The notes: generated from the sequence alone by a model not told the origin. A stretch of 64,000 bases of DNA from UBA967 sp044375555 (GCA_044375555.1 JBILML010000013.1:1-64000); one strand, 5' to 3'. Numbered from the stretch's first letter, positions 33,666-42,202 are shown. Translations and numbers: made by a program.

Positions 33666-35471
33666 TCAATTCGATGATTCTTCGCGCAGCGAGATTTCGG
33701 GGCAGTAAATGGCGGCGGGTTCGCGGCTCCACCAGGCTTTTTCACCGGATGCGGTGAAGGAATAATCGTCCGAGATCGCGCGGAGGAATTTCGGTGGTTT
33801 TTCGGGAAAGGGATTTGTTTCTAGCAGGGCCAAAACCTCGGGCGAGCCTTGCAGGAGGCGGATCAGGAAGGATTGGAACCACGGCGTGTTTTCGACGCGG
33901 CCCAAGGCGGCGAACCACATTTGCCAGTCGAGGCGTGGTTGGTAAGGCGCGACAATCGGCGGGGGACGATCAAGCGCGCCGGGTTTGTAGAGGAATTCGT
34001 AGGTGTGCCAGTCGTGGCTGTCATTGCTGCCTTGGACGAGGATTTCGCGGCGTTGCGTGGTCATGACGGCAAACAAGCCGTAGCTGTTGACCGTGCGGAA
34101 GGGGGCAATGCGGGAGTAGAGCGCTGCAAGGCGCTCGAGGGATGCGGGGATGGAGCGGAAGGCGGAGGCGAGGGGAATCACCGAGAGAATCAAGATCGCT
34201 GCGAGAACTGGTCGGCGAATGGCTTTGGGAAAAAACACGGCGGGCGTGGATTTTTGATGGAGAAATTTCGGCCAGCACCGGTCATCGAAAAGGAAGAGGC
34301 AGAGCGCTGCGCAGAGCAAATTGAAGAACGCGTAGTTGCCGGTGAAGGCGATTCCCGCCTGCAAGGCGAGGGCGGACCAAGCCGCAATCAGGCGGGGATT
34401 TCTCGGGAGGAAAAAGGCGAACGGTAGGAGGAGTTCGATGAAGAACATCGAGCCGCAGAGAATGGTGAGAATCTCGGGAGGGAGTTGGTGGGCGAACCAG
34501 GCCAGAGGATTTGGCAGGGGTTGCGTGAGGAAGTGGAAATCGAGCGCGCGCAGGCTCGGCCAATTGGGATCGCCGCTCGTGAGCTTCACGACGCCGGAGG
34601 AGAATATCAACTTGAACAGCAGCGCCACCACGGCAAAGCGGGCAAGTCGCGGAGGCTCGGCGGGAGTCGCATTCGGCCAAAGGCGCCAGGGGGCGAGGAA
34701 GATCGCGAGAAATCCCGTTTCGATCAGGAGCGAGTCCCATTGAAAGCCGTAAAAATCCTGCCCGGCCACGCACAGCGAGAGCATCACCGCCCACAGGGTG
34801 AAAAAGCAGAGCGGTTGCAGAATTCCAAGAAAGGCAACGAGCGACGCGGCGATGCCGATGTCGGTGAGAAGGTGCAGAGTTTCGAGGTCGGGAGACAACC
34901 AGGCCAGCGAGGGAAGCGCCCAAAACGCGCCATCGCCCAACTGGTTCGCGACCGCTTCGAAAAAGGGTCCGACCGGGAGGATACCATTCGGTCCGTTAAG
35001 CCCGGCGGCTTGGTGGCGGTAGGAGACCAGCGCGATGAGGAAAATCAGGGCGAGGGCGCGAAGGAAGAGCGTATTCGCGATGGCGAATGAGGGGCGTTGA
35101 ACCGAGGCGCCCCAGAGCCAGCGGGTGAGCTTGGAAAAGAATCCACGGTGGGTGGCTACGGCGGCGTAGGATTTTTCAAACAGCCCCGCGAGCATTTGGC
35201 TGTGGCGATAGGCGAACATTCCGCACTTCGCCGCGAGGCTGTGCGGCGCGGTGAGTTCGAGCACGGCCTCGGCTGCCGAAATCCTCGATCCGTCGGGGCG
35301 GATCAGTTGCACCGCGCGGTCGAATTCCTCGGGCGGGATTTCTGGAAAATCCGCTGCGGCTTCGCTGGAGGGGCGGTATTCCACGGCGTCTCCCGTCAAT
35401 TCCCGCCAGCGCTCGATCCACTGGCGACAGAATCCACAGGATCCGTCGAACACCACCACCGGGCGTTTCAT
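33666..35471 (-). CDS. DCC1-like thiol oxidoreductase fused to lipase maturation factor
   Basis: A 601-residue fusion. Residues 1-125 are a DUF393/DCC1-like thioredoxin-related domain with 'VVFDGSCGFCRQWIERWREL' and the CxxC motif at Cys12-Cys15. The rest is a multi-pass membrane protein of the lipase maturation factor family: 'SYRHQAAGLNGPNGILPV', 'GFQWDSLLIETGFLAIFLAP', 'SGDPNWPSLRALDFHFLTQP' and 'LWFAALG'-like 'DWQMWFAALGRVENTPWF'. Animal LMF1 helps fold lipases in the endoplasmic reticulum; the bacterial role is not known. Fusion with a disulfide domain supports a folding function. It overlaps the ClpX-like gene by four bases. Confidence 0.85.
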   Translation of the reverse strand: MKRPVVVFDGSCGFCRQWIERWRELTGDAVEYRPSSEAAADFPEIPPEEFDRAVQLIRPDGSRISAAEAVLELTAPHSLAAKCGMFAYRHSQMLAGLFEKSYAAVATHRGFFSKLTRWLWGASVQRPSFAIANTLFLRALALIFLIALVSYRHQAAGLNGPNGILPVGPFFEAVANQLGDGAFWALPSLAWLSPDLETLHLLTDIGIAASLVAFLGILQPLCFFTLWAVMLSLCVAGQDFYGFQWDSLLIETGFLAIFLAPWRLWPNATPAEPPRLARFAVVALLFKLIFSSGVVKLTSGDPNWPSLRALDFHFLTQPLPNPLAWFAHQLPPEILTILCGSMFFIELLLPFAFFLPRNPRLIAAWSALALQAGIAFTGNYAFFNLLCAALCLFLFDDRCWPKFLHQKSTPAVFFPKAIRRPVLAAILILSVIPLASAFRSIPASLERLAALYSRIAPFRTVNSYGLFAVMTTQRREILVQGSNDSHDWHTYEFLYKPGALDRPPPIVAPYQPRLDWQMWFAALGRVENTPWFQSFLIRLLQGSPEVLALLETNPFPEKPPKFLRAISDDYSFTASGEKAWWSREPAAIYCPEISLREESSN

Positions 35472-36643
35472 TTTTTCAGAAGCTTGGTCAAAGCAGCGGC
35501 CGGGTTTTCGACTGTTTGCGCCGTGATGGTCAGCGAGCGAATGCGGGTCGAGGGCAGGCGGAATTTGAGGTCGCGGAAGGTTCGTTCCAGCACGGTCATC
35601 AAGCCGCGCGCGCCGGTTTCCTCGTTGCGAGCCAGAGCGGCGAGCTTGCGGAGGGCGTCGGGTTCGAATCGGAGCTTGATGCCGTAGGCGGCGAAGGACC
35701 GCTCGTATTGGTGGATCAGGCTGCTCTCGCTTTTTCCGAGGACTTGGTAGAGGTCGTCCTCGTCGAGTGCGTGGCAGGCGGCGCGGACGGGAAGGCGCCC
35801 GATGAATTCCGGCTCGAGCCCGAAACGGATGAAATCGCTGGTGTTCGACTGCCCAAGCGCCTTGGCGGTCGCCATCGTGGATTGCCCGAGGCGCGAGGTG
35901 ACGATTTCGTCGAGCCCCACAAATGCCCCGCTGGCGATGAAAAGAATGTGCTTTGTGGAGATGCTGTCGGGCATTCCCGGCGTGTTGCCCCGCGCGGCGG
36001 TCATGGCGGATTGGAGTTGGCCCGTGACATCATTGGGCGAGAGCACGGGCACATCGCCGTCCTCCATGATTTTGAGAAGATTGGTTTGGACGCCGCGGCC
36101 CGAGACATCGCGTCCGCTTTCGGGGCGGGAGGCGAGCTTGTCCACCTCGTCGAGATAAACGATGCCATGCGAGGCGCGGTTCACATCGCCACCAGCGCGG
36201 CGGATCAGGTCACGCACCAGGTCATCCACATCACCGCCGACATAACCGGTTTCACTGAACTTCGTGGCGTCGGCTTTGACAAATGGCACCCCGATGAGGT
36301 CTGCCGCAGAGCGGATGAGGTGGGTTTTGCCGACTCCCGTGGGACCGAGCAGAAGGACATTTTGTTTTTGGTAGAACGGAGCCTCGTGGCCTTCCAACGA
36401 GAGGCGGACATGCTGGAAGTGGTCGCACAGCGCGACGGAGAGGACTTTCTTGGCTTCCTTCTGACCGATCACAAACCGGTCGAGATGGCGGGCGATGTCG
36501 GCGGGTTTGAGCGAAAAGGAAAACTCGAGCGAGGCTTTGGCCGGACGGCGCACCGAGGCTTTGGAAACGGCAGTCTCACGGTGTTTGCGGAGTTTCTTGG
36601 GAATGCCCGCCGTGACGGGTCCGAGGTCGTTGGGTTTCTTCAT
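35468..36643 (-). CDS. ClpX-like AAA+ unfoldase lacking ClpP-docking features
   Basis: A 391-residue AAA+ protein that is clearly ClpX-related: Walker A 'LLGPTGVGKTHL' (99-110), pore loop 'GYVG' (133-136), Walker B 'IVYLDEVDKL', 'FIASGAFVGLDEIVTSR', 'FGLEPEFIGRLPV' and sensor-2 'ETGARGLMTVLE'. Three ClpX features are missing: the N-terminal four-Cys zinc domain (replaced by a basic tail), the RKH loop, and the IGF loop that docks ClpP (that segment reads 'LGQSTMATAKALGQ'). It may therefore unfold or remodel proteins without ClpP. It is translationally coupled to the DCC1-LMF gene. Confidence 0.85.
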   Translation of the reverse strand: MKKPNDLGPVTAGIPKKLRKHRETAVSKASVRRPAKASLEFSFSLKPADIARHLDRFVIGQKEAKKVLSVALCDHFQHVRLSLEGHEAPFYQKQNVLLLGPTGVGKTHLIRSAADLIGVPFVKADATKFSETGYVGGDVDDLVRDLIRRAGGDVNRASHGIVYLDEVDKLASRPESGRDVSGRGVQTNLLKIMEDGDVPVLSPNDVTGQLQSAMTAARGNTPGMPDSISTKHILFIASGAFVGLDEIVTSRLGQSTMATAKALGQSNTSDFIRFGLEPEFIGRLPVRAACHALDEDDLYQVLGKSESSLIHQYERSFAAYGIKLRFEPDALRKLAALARNEETGARGLMTVLERTFRDLKFRLPSTRIRSLTITAQTVENPAAALTKLLKK

Positions 36644-36664
36644 GTCAGGATTTTTTCGAGGATA

Positions 36665-37045
36665 TCAGGATTTGTAGCGCACCCATCGTTGATCTGGAAA
36701 AAACGGGCCGGCCTTCGTGTGAAGGCGCATGTGGTCCAGCGCTCCTATCGAGAGGAAGTATGTTCGATAGTCCACGGCTGTCACCGTATTGGTTTTGGGG
36801 TCAAAATATTTTCGAGCGTCCTGAAGACGCCATGAGCCTCCAGCCAATTCTATATTGCGCCATTTCAAATCCCCTTCGATCCATCCGGCACGACCCATCG
36901 CCTCTGGGAGAGCAATAATCCGCCCGGCTAGCTCTAAGCCGTGGCGTTCTACTTGGACGACGCATCCAGAGAATTGGTCGCCCGTGCGGAGCCAACGACC
37001 CTCCGGGGATTCGTTGGCAGGAAATAGAAAAAACAAAAAGTCCAT
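36665..37045 (-). CDS. conserved-looking hypothetical protein
   Basis: A 126-residue protein without a recognised domain. It starts 'MDFLFFLFPANESPEGRWLR' and contains 'LELAGRIIALPEAMGRAGWI' and 'LSIGALDHMRLHTKAG'. Codon use looks like its neighbours and the frame is free of stops. It ends 21 bases before the ClpX-like gene start on the same strand, so it may share that transcript. There is no signal peptide or membrane segment. Confidence 0.5.
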   Translation of the reverse strand: MDFLFFLFPANESPEGRWLRTGDQFSGCVVQVERHGLELAGRIIALPEAMGRAGWIEGDLKWRNIELAGGSWRLQDARKYFDPKTNTVTAVDYRTYFLSIGALDHMRLHTKAGPFFPDQRWVRYKS

Positions 37046-37180
37046 CGGCTATTCGATCTGACCCTATGGGTGAAGGAGGGGATGCGGCAAGCGGTCCATT
37101 TTCATGCTTTTGCCGTTGAGTGTTTGTTTTGTGATTTATGGCTTTCGATTTGAGCCATCATCTGAATCATGGTCCCCAGC

Positions 37181-38800
37181 ATGAACATCACTGAACAATC
37201 CCCTTGGCAATCCCTCGAATCCCAACGCGAATCCCTCCCGCACCTGCGCGAGCTTTTCGCCAACGACCCCGCCCGTGCCACGAAATTCCAACTCGAGGCC
37301 GCCGGGCTCTTTTTTGACTACTCGAAAAACCTGATCACCGAAAAAACCATCGCCGACCTCGTCTCGCTGGCCAACGCCGCCGGGCTTCGCGAGCGGATCG
37401 ATGCGATGTTCCGTGGTGACAAGATCAACATCACCGAGAACCGCGCCGTTCTCCACACCGCCCTGCGCGCACCCCGCACCGCCTCGATCAAGGTGGATGG
37501 CGTCGATGTCGTGCCGGAGGTTCACGCCGTTCTCGATCGGATGTCCGCCTTTGCCAACCGCATCCGCTCCGGTGAGTGGAAGGGCCACACCGGCAAACGC
37601 ATCAAAAACATCGTCAATGTCGGCATCGGCGGCTCGGACCTCGGCCCCGTCATGGCCTACGAGGCTCTCCGCCATTACAGCGACCGCTCGCTCACCCTCC
37701 GCTTTGTCTCGAATGTGGACGGCACGGATTTCGCCGAGGCCACGCATGACCTCGATCCCGCCGAGACGCTTTTCATCATTTCCTCAAAAACCTTCACGAC
37801 GCTCGAGACCATGACCAACGCCGACACGGCGCGTGATTGGTCGCTCGCCGGACTCGGTGGCGACAAGGCCGCCGTCGCCAAGCATTTCGTCGCCGTTTCC
37901 ACCAACGCCGCCAAAGTCTCGGAGTTCGGCATCGACACCGCGAACATGTTTGGTTTCTGGGACTGGGTGGGGGGACGCTACTCGATGGATTCCGCCATCG
38001 GACTCTCGACGATGATCGCCATCGGCCCCGACAATTTCCGCGAACTCCTCGCTGGATTTCACGAGATGGACGAGCATTTCCGCACCGCTCCATTCGAGAA
38101 AAACCTCCCCGTCCTCCACGGCCTGCTCGGCGTTTGGTATAACGACTTCTTCGGCGCGCAGACCGTCGCCGTCCTGCCCTACGAACAATACCTCAAGCGC
38201 TTCCCCGCCTACCTCCAGCAGCTCACGATGGAGAGCAATGGCAAGTCCGTGAAACTTGACGGCGCCCGCGTGGACTCCGACACCGGCCCGATCTACTGGG
38301 GCGAGCCCGGCACGAACGGCCAGCACAGTTTCTACCAACTCATACACCAAGGCACCCGCGTGATCCCGTGCGACTTCATCGCCTTCGCCAAATCCCTCAA
38401 CCCGCTCGGTCGCCACCAGGATTTGCTCATGTCGAATGTCTTCGCGCAAACCGAGGCCTTGGCCTTTGGAAAAACCCTCGCCCAAGTCGAAGCCGAGGGC
38501 ACCGCGCCAGCGATCGCGCCGCATCGCGTATTCGAAGGCAACCGCCCCTCAAATGTCCTCATGGCCGAAAAACTCACCCCCGCCACCCTCGGCCGCCTCA
38601 TTTCCCTCTACGAGATGAGCGTCTTCACCCAAGGCGTGATCTGGAACATCAACTCCTTCGACCAATGGGGAGTCGAACTCGGTAAAGCCCTCGCCCAACG
38701 CATCATCCCCGAGCTTGAAGCCGCTGGAGAACCCGATCTGAAACACGACAGCAGCACCAACTCATTGATCCGTAGGTATCGGAAGATGAAGGCAGTTTAA
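37181..38800 (+). CDS. pgi: glucose-6-phosphate isomerase
   Basis: A 539-residue phosphoglucose isomerase of the standard long type. 'NVGIGGSDLGPVMAYEAL' near residue 150, 'VGGRYSMDSAIGLS', 'GEPGTNGQHSFYQLIHQGTR' shortened here to its key residues, and the C-terminal 'GVIWNINSFDQWGVELGK' are diagnostic. The ATG at 37181 gives the usual start 'MNITEQSPW'; an in-frame ATG four codons earlier is possible. Its last ~350 bases recur in decayed form at 39547-39893 behind a toxin module. Confidence 0.95.
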   Translation: MNITEQSPWQSLESQRESLPHLRELFANDPARATKFQLEAAGLFFDYSKNLITEKTIADLVSLANAAGLRERIDAMFRGDKINITENRAVLHTALRAPRTASIKVDGVDVVPEVHAVLDRMSAFANRIRSGEWKGHTGKRIKNIVNVGIGGSDLGPVMAYEALRHYSDRSLTLRFVSNVDGTDFAEATHDLDPAETLFIISSKTFTTLETMTNADTARDWSLAGLGGDKAAVAKHFVAVSTNAAKVSEFGIDTANMFGFWDWVGGRYSMDSAIGLSTMIAIGPDNFRELLAGFHEMDEHFRTAPFEKNLPVLHGLLGVWYNDFFGAQTVAVLPYEQYLKRFPAYLQQLTMESNGKSVKLDGARVDSDTGPIYWGEPGTNGQHSFYQLIHQGTRVIPCDFIAFAKSLNPLGRHQDLLMSNVFAQTEALAFGKTLAQVEAEGTAPAIAPHRVFEGNRPSNVLMAEKLTPATLGRLISLYEMSVFTQGVIWNINSFDQWGVELGKALAQRIIPELEAAGEPDLKHDSSTNSLIRRYRKMKAV

Positions 38801-38876
38801 TTGTTCGCTTTCTTGTCTTGACTCATAAACATGAATTTGTGTGATCAAGTAAGGGTGGCCAAAAAATTCTAATCTC

Positions 38877-39359
38877 ATGCCAAGCGCATATATAGAAACC
38901 ACCATACCCAGCTACTATGTGGCTCGCAGTTCTATGAATCTGCTTCAGGCTTCCCGCCAAGCAAGCACGCGGCTCTGGTGGGATTCTGGTTGCTCGGGAT
39001 TGGAGATTTTCACTTCTTTGGAGGCAATAGATGAAGCTGGGGAAGGTGATGAAGAACTGGCTCAAATGAGGCTGAGGCTCTTGGAGAAAGTCACACGGTT
39101 GGAAATCACGGATGAGATTGGCAACCTCGCTGTTAAACTTGTGAGCAGCGGATTGATTCCCGACAAAGCCGCCTCTGATGCGATTCATATTGCGGTGGCA
39201 TCTGCACACGGGATGGACTATCCTGTATCATGGAACTTCAAGCATATCGCCAACCCCTTTATCCAGGATCGCTTGCGCAAGACAGTGCAAGACTTCGGTT
39301 TCCATTTTCCGGTGATGTGCAGTCCCGAAGAACTACTACAAAACAATGAAGACAATTGA
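38877..39359 (+). CDS. PIN-domain toxin (VapC-like)
   Basis: A 160-residue PIN-domain protein beginning 'PSAYIETTIPSYYVARSS', the form of the first PIN motif with Glu in place of Asp that I associate with one VapC subgroup. Later acidic residues in 'AIDEAGEGDEEL', 'PDKAASDAIHIAVASAHG' and the closing 'VSWNFKHIANP' fit the rest of the active site. The gene overlaps the next small gene by 14 bases, a toxin-first order. It sits between pgi and a decayed second pgi 3' end. Confidence 0.75.
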   Translation: MPSAYIETTIPSYYVARSSMNLLQASRQASTRLWWDSGCSGLEIFTSLEAIDEAGEGDEELAQMRLRLLEKVTRLEITDEIGNLAVKLVSSGLIPDKAASDAIHIAVASAHGMDYPVSWNFKHIANPFIQDRLRKTVQDFGFHFPVMCSPEELLQNNEDN

Positions 39360-39537
39360 CTCTCTACTAATTCGCCCCGATCCAGTTATGTCCGAGGTGC
39401 GTAGCATCAAAACCGCACTCGCTGCCAAGCATAATTTCGATGTGATGGCGATGATTCGGTCACTTCAAGATCGCGAGCAAAAACAAAAGAGCGAACGCAC
39501 TCCACCGAATGCCTGCCTGCGTCCTGCCTCTTGCTGA
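39346..39537 (+). CDS. small antitoxin-like partner of the PIN toxin
   Basis: A 63-residue protein: 'DPVMSEVRSIKTALAAKHNF' then 'DVMAMIRSLQDREQKQK'. Small proteins with the pattern 'DPVLAEVRxxKxxxAAxxxF' regularly follow PIN genes of this subgroup, so an antitoxin role is likely. The last ten residues ('NACLRPASC') look unrelated and the frame ends just where the pgi-like remnant begins, so the natural C-terminus may have been replaced. Confidence 0.6.
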   Translation: MKTIDSLLIRPDPVMSEVRSIKTALAAKHNFDVMAMIRSLQDREQKQKSERTPPNACLRPASC

Positions 39538-39546
39538 CCTTGCTCA

Positions 39547-39893
39547 ATGATGTCCAATGTCCTTGCGCAAACCCAAGCCCTCGCCGAAGTCGAAGACGAA
39601 GGCACCGCGCCAGCGATCGCGCCGCACCGCATCTTCGACGGCAACCGCCCGTCCAATGTCATCCTCGCCGAAAACTCACCCCCGGCAGCCTCGTCTCCCT
39701 CTACGAAATGAGCGTCTTGACCCAAGGCGTCCTCTGGAACATCAACTCCTTCGACCAATGGGGCGTCGAACTCGGCAAAGCCCGCGCCCAACGCATCATC
39801 CCCGAGCTTGAATCCGCCGGAGAGCCAGACTTGAAGCACGATAGCAGCACGAACTCCCTCATCCGCAGGTATCCGCAGCATGAAGGCGTAAAA
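39547..39893 (+). pseudogene. decayed copy of the pgi 3' end
   Basis: In pieces of frame this reads 'GTAPAIAPHRIFDGNRPSNV', then 'SVLTQGVLWNINSFDQWGVE' and 'PDLKHDSSTNSLIRRYPQHE', clearly the last ~115 codons of pgi. Compared with intact pgi (38427-38800) there are small deletions that shift frame near 39591 and 39676. Similarity continues past the stop: AATTTGTGTGA at 39941 matches 38834. It is a direct repeat flanking the PIN module. Confidence 0.88.
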
Positions 39894-39972
39894 ACAGCCA
39901 TAATAGTCCACTTTTTTCTGGCCCTGCGGATTAGATTGGAAATTTGTGTGACCAAACAACGTTCGCAAAGAA

Positions 39973-41076
39973 ATGAAAAATCCTACATTCCCGTTACTTG
40001 CACTATTCTTTGCCATGTCGTCTTTGCACGGCCAAGAACCAGAAGACATCTCACCTCACATCAAGACAATCATCAATGGTTCCGGAGTTCCTGCTCTCGC
40101 TGCAGCGGCCGTTCTTGATGGAAAAATTGTTTCGCTTGGTGCTGCCGGAGTTCGAAAGAAGGGCGATCCCATTGCCGTCACAACGGAAGACAAGTTTCAC
40201 ATAGGCTCGTGCACCAAGTCTATGACTGCGACCTTGGGCGCAATCCTCATTGAGGATGGCAAGCTCCAGTGGGATACTAAGTTATCAGAGGTATTTCACG
40301 ATCTGGATATCCACGAAGACTACAAGAATGTCACGTTTGACCAGTTGGTGACGAACACCGCTGGGGTTCCCGGAGACATTCAGCCTGACTTATGGTCGGC
40401 TCTTTGGAAAAGGGAAGGAAGTGAAAGAGCCCAGAGACTACGGCTTGTTCAAGGAATTCTTCGAGAGCCACCAGCTTACAAGCCTGGTTCTGATCAAGTC
40501 TACTCGAATGCTGGTTTTTCAATCGCAGGAGCTATGCTTGAGGCGATTACGGATAGGTCGTATGAAGAGTTGCTTACCGAAAGGCTGTTCAATCCTTTAG
40601 GAATGACCAGTGGAGGTTTCCGGGCACCGGCTAGCAACGGTCACGTTGATCAGCCATACGGGCATACGAAATCGTTCTTTATGGTAAGCCCCGCCGATCC
40701 AGAACCCAAAGGCGATAACCCGCCGGCAATTGCACCCGCAGGGGCTGTGCACTGTTCGGTTTTGGATTTTGCTAGGTATGCCCTGTTACATTTGGCAAAA
40801 GCTGACAAAGGAAATTTAACAAACAAGTCCTTAGATAAACTACATGAATCAATCCAAGGTAAAGATTATGGACGGGGCTGGGTAGTCACAAATCGCCCTT
40901 GGGCAAAGGGAAGAGCAATTACTCATGCAGGATCAAACACGATGTTCTACGCCGTAATTTGGATCGCCCCTGAGCGTGAGTTCGCAGCAGTTGCAATGTG
41001 TAATTATGGAGATCAAGAAGGATTCACAAAGTGCGACGAAACTATTGGCTACTTAATAAAGAGACACCTAAAATGA
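39973..41076 (+). CDS. serine hydrolase of the beta-lactamase/PBP superfamily, cassette gene
   Basis: A 367-residue exported protein with a signal peptide ('FPLLALFFAMSSLHGQE'). The class C/esterase-type active site has Ser-x-x-Lys in 'FHIGSCTKSMTATLGAILI' (near residue 77) and the Tyr-x-Asn in 'QVYSNAGFSIAGAML'. Members hydrolyse peptides or esters; there is no evidence of antibiotic resistance. It is more A+T-rich than the core genes. Its stop is followed directly by an attC-type site, so it looks like an integron cassette gene. Confidence 0.82.
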   Translation: MKNPTFPLLALFFAMSSLHGQEPEDISPHIKTIINGSGVPALAAAAVLDGKIVSLGAAGVRKKGDPIAVTTEDKFHIGSCTKSMTATLGAILIEDGKLQWDTKLSEVFHDLDIHEDYKNVTFDQLVTNTAGVPGDIQPDLWSALWKREGSERAQRLRLVQGILREPPAYKPGSDQVYSNAGFSIAGAMLEAITDRSYEELLTERLFNPLGMTSGGFRAPASNGHVDQPYGHTKSFFMVSPADPEPKGDNPPAIAPAGAVHCSVLDFARYALLHLAKADKGNLTNKSLDKLHESIQGKDYGRGWVVTNRPWAKGRAITHAGSNTMFYAVIWIAPEREFAAVAMCNYGDQEGFTKCDETIGYLIKRHLK

Positions 41077-41078
41077 AA

Positions 41079-41179
41079 TGCGAACAAGTCACTGGAGCGA
41101 ACGCTCTACATGCGGCACTTCGGCTGCGGCGCAGCCTCGGGTGCCACATTCCGAGCGTCCCTCAGTTCTGGCGTTAGGC
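41079..41179 (+). mobile_element. integron attC-type recombination site 1
   Basis: About 100 bases starting two bases after the hydrolase stop. The right-hand core is GCGTTAGGC (GTTAGGC at 41173-41179); the left core is degenerate, TGCGAAC followed by AAGTCACTGGAGC. The two halves fold as an imperfect inverted repeat, with GCGGCAC ... GTGCC in the middle. This is the layout of an attC (59-base element). Confidence 0.75.
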
Positions 41180-41191
41180 AGAAATCAAACC

Positions 41192-41650
41192 ATGTCATCT
41201 GTGTCGTTGATTCTAATCTCAAAATCGCCAAAAGACCCGATGGAGTCGCAAACTGAAGTCGTTGCTGTTCCCGGTCAGGGTCTTGTTGGCGATAGATACT
41301 TCAATGGAACCGGGACATTTTCGCCGAAGCCACAAAAAGCTGATTTCGAGATCACATTTATCGAATCAGAAAAGATTGAGGAGTTTGCGCGAGTGTCCGG
41401 CTTAGACTTTTCGGCTTCCCATGCTAGGCGAAATGTAGTGACCCGCGGTGTCGATCTTAACGCTTTAGTCGGAAAGGAGTTCTCCGTCGGGTCAGTTAGA
41501 ATTAAAGGCATTAGACTTTGCGAACCATGCAATTACCTCGCAAAGATTACATATCCAGAGACACTCCGAGGGCTAGTTCATAAAGGTGGACTTAGAGCGC
41601 AGATTTTAACATCCGGCACAATCAGAGTTGGAGATGAAATCAGAGAATGA
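41192..41650 (+). CDS. MOSC-domain protein, cassette gene
   Basis: A 152-residue MOSC-domain protein. 'VVAVPGQGLVGDRYFNGTGT' near residue 25, 'ARRNVVTRGVDLNALVGKEF', the conserved Cys in 'GIRLCEPCNYLAKIT' and 'GLVHKGGLRAQILTSGTIRVGD' in pieces match the C-terminal domain of molybdenum cofactor sulfurase. Stand-alone members handle sulfur for metal clusters or detoxify N-hydroxylated bases. The ATG at 41192 lies 12 bases after the attC core. It is followed by a second attC. Confidence 0.85.
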   Translation: MSSVSLILISKSPKDPMESQTEVVAVPGQGLVGDRYFNGTGTFSPKPQKADFEITFIESEKIEEFARVSGLDFSASHARRNVVTRGVDLNALVGKEFSVGSVRIKGIRLCEPCNYLAKITYPETLRGLVHKGGLRAQILTSGTIRVGDEIRE

Positions 41651-41657
41651 AAACGGA

Positions 41658-41756
41658 GCCTAACAAATCGCTAGAGCCAACGATCATGCTTGTCACGAAT
41701 CGTGCTTACGCACGCTTCGCGCCAAGCATGATCGCGGCTCACCTTTGACGTTAGGC
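41658..41756 (+). mobile_element. integron attC-type recombination site 2
   Basis: A textbook attC of 99 bases: left core GCCTAAC at 41658-41664, right core GTTAGGC at 41750-41756, both followed or preceded by matching inner arms (GAGCC-AACGATCATGCTTG against the reverse complement of CAAGCATGATCGCGGCTC). It begins eight bases after the MOSC stop and ends eight bases before the cupin start. Confidence 0.88.
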
Positions 41757-41763
41757 AGAAAAT

Positions 41764-42126
41764 ATGAATCCCGTAAATCTTACCGATAAATTCGCGCAAA
41801 TCACGGAACATTGGCGCCCGAAAGTCGTTGCGGAGCTCAATCGACAAGAGCTGAAGCTCGCGAAGTTTCAGGGCGTATTTCCATGGCATCATCACGAAAC
41901 AGAAGATGAGCTTTTTCTCGTTTGGCGTGGAAAGATGCGAATCGAGTTTCGCGATAAAGTTGTCGAATTAAATGAAGGCGATCTTTGCGTTGTTCCTCAT
42001 GGCGTAGAGCATCGAACAGCTGCTGATGATGAAGCATCCGTTCTTATATTTGAACCAGCTGCTACATTAAACACCGGAAATATAATAGATCAAAAATTTA
42101 CCGCTCCAGTAGGCGTAAAAATATGA
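41764..42126 (+). CDS. cupin-domain protein, cassette gene
   Basis: A 120-residue single-domain cupin: 'FPWHHHETEDELFLVWRGKM' carries the metal-binding His residues and Glu of motif 1, and 'DLCVVPHGVEHRTAADDEA' holds motif 2 with its His. Such small cupins often act as sugar isomerases or metal-dependent enzymes; the substrate is unknown. The ATG lies eight bases after the attC core, typical for cassette genes. No clear attC follows its stop. Confidence 0.85.
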   Translation: MNPVNLTDKFAQITEHWRPKVVAELNRQELKLAKFQGVFPWHHHETEDELFLVWRGKMRIEFRDKVVELNEGDLCVVPHGVEHRTAADDEASVLIFEPAATLNTGNIIDQKFTAPVGVKI

Positions 42127-42202
42127 AAACGGGGAATAAGGGTCAGGGTGCATTTTCTTTCACTTTAGTTGATGATTAACCACAAATTGGGGTCCAAATA
42201 AA

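Noticed and set aside
35516..36835. 439-codon plus-strand frame opposite the ClpX-like gene
   Set aside because: The minus strand has all AAA+ motifs; the plus frame has none.
39973..41076. Serine hydrolase as an antibiotic-resistance beta-lactamase
   Set aside because: The Ser-x-x-Lys and Tyr-x-Asn pattern is shared by many esterases and peptidases of the superfamily; nothing in the sequence points to beta-lactam hydrolysis.
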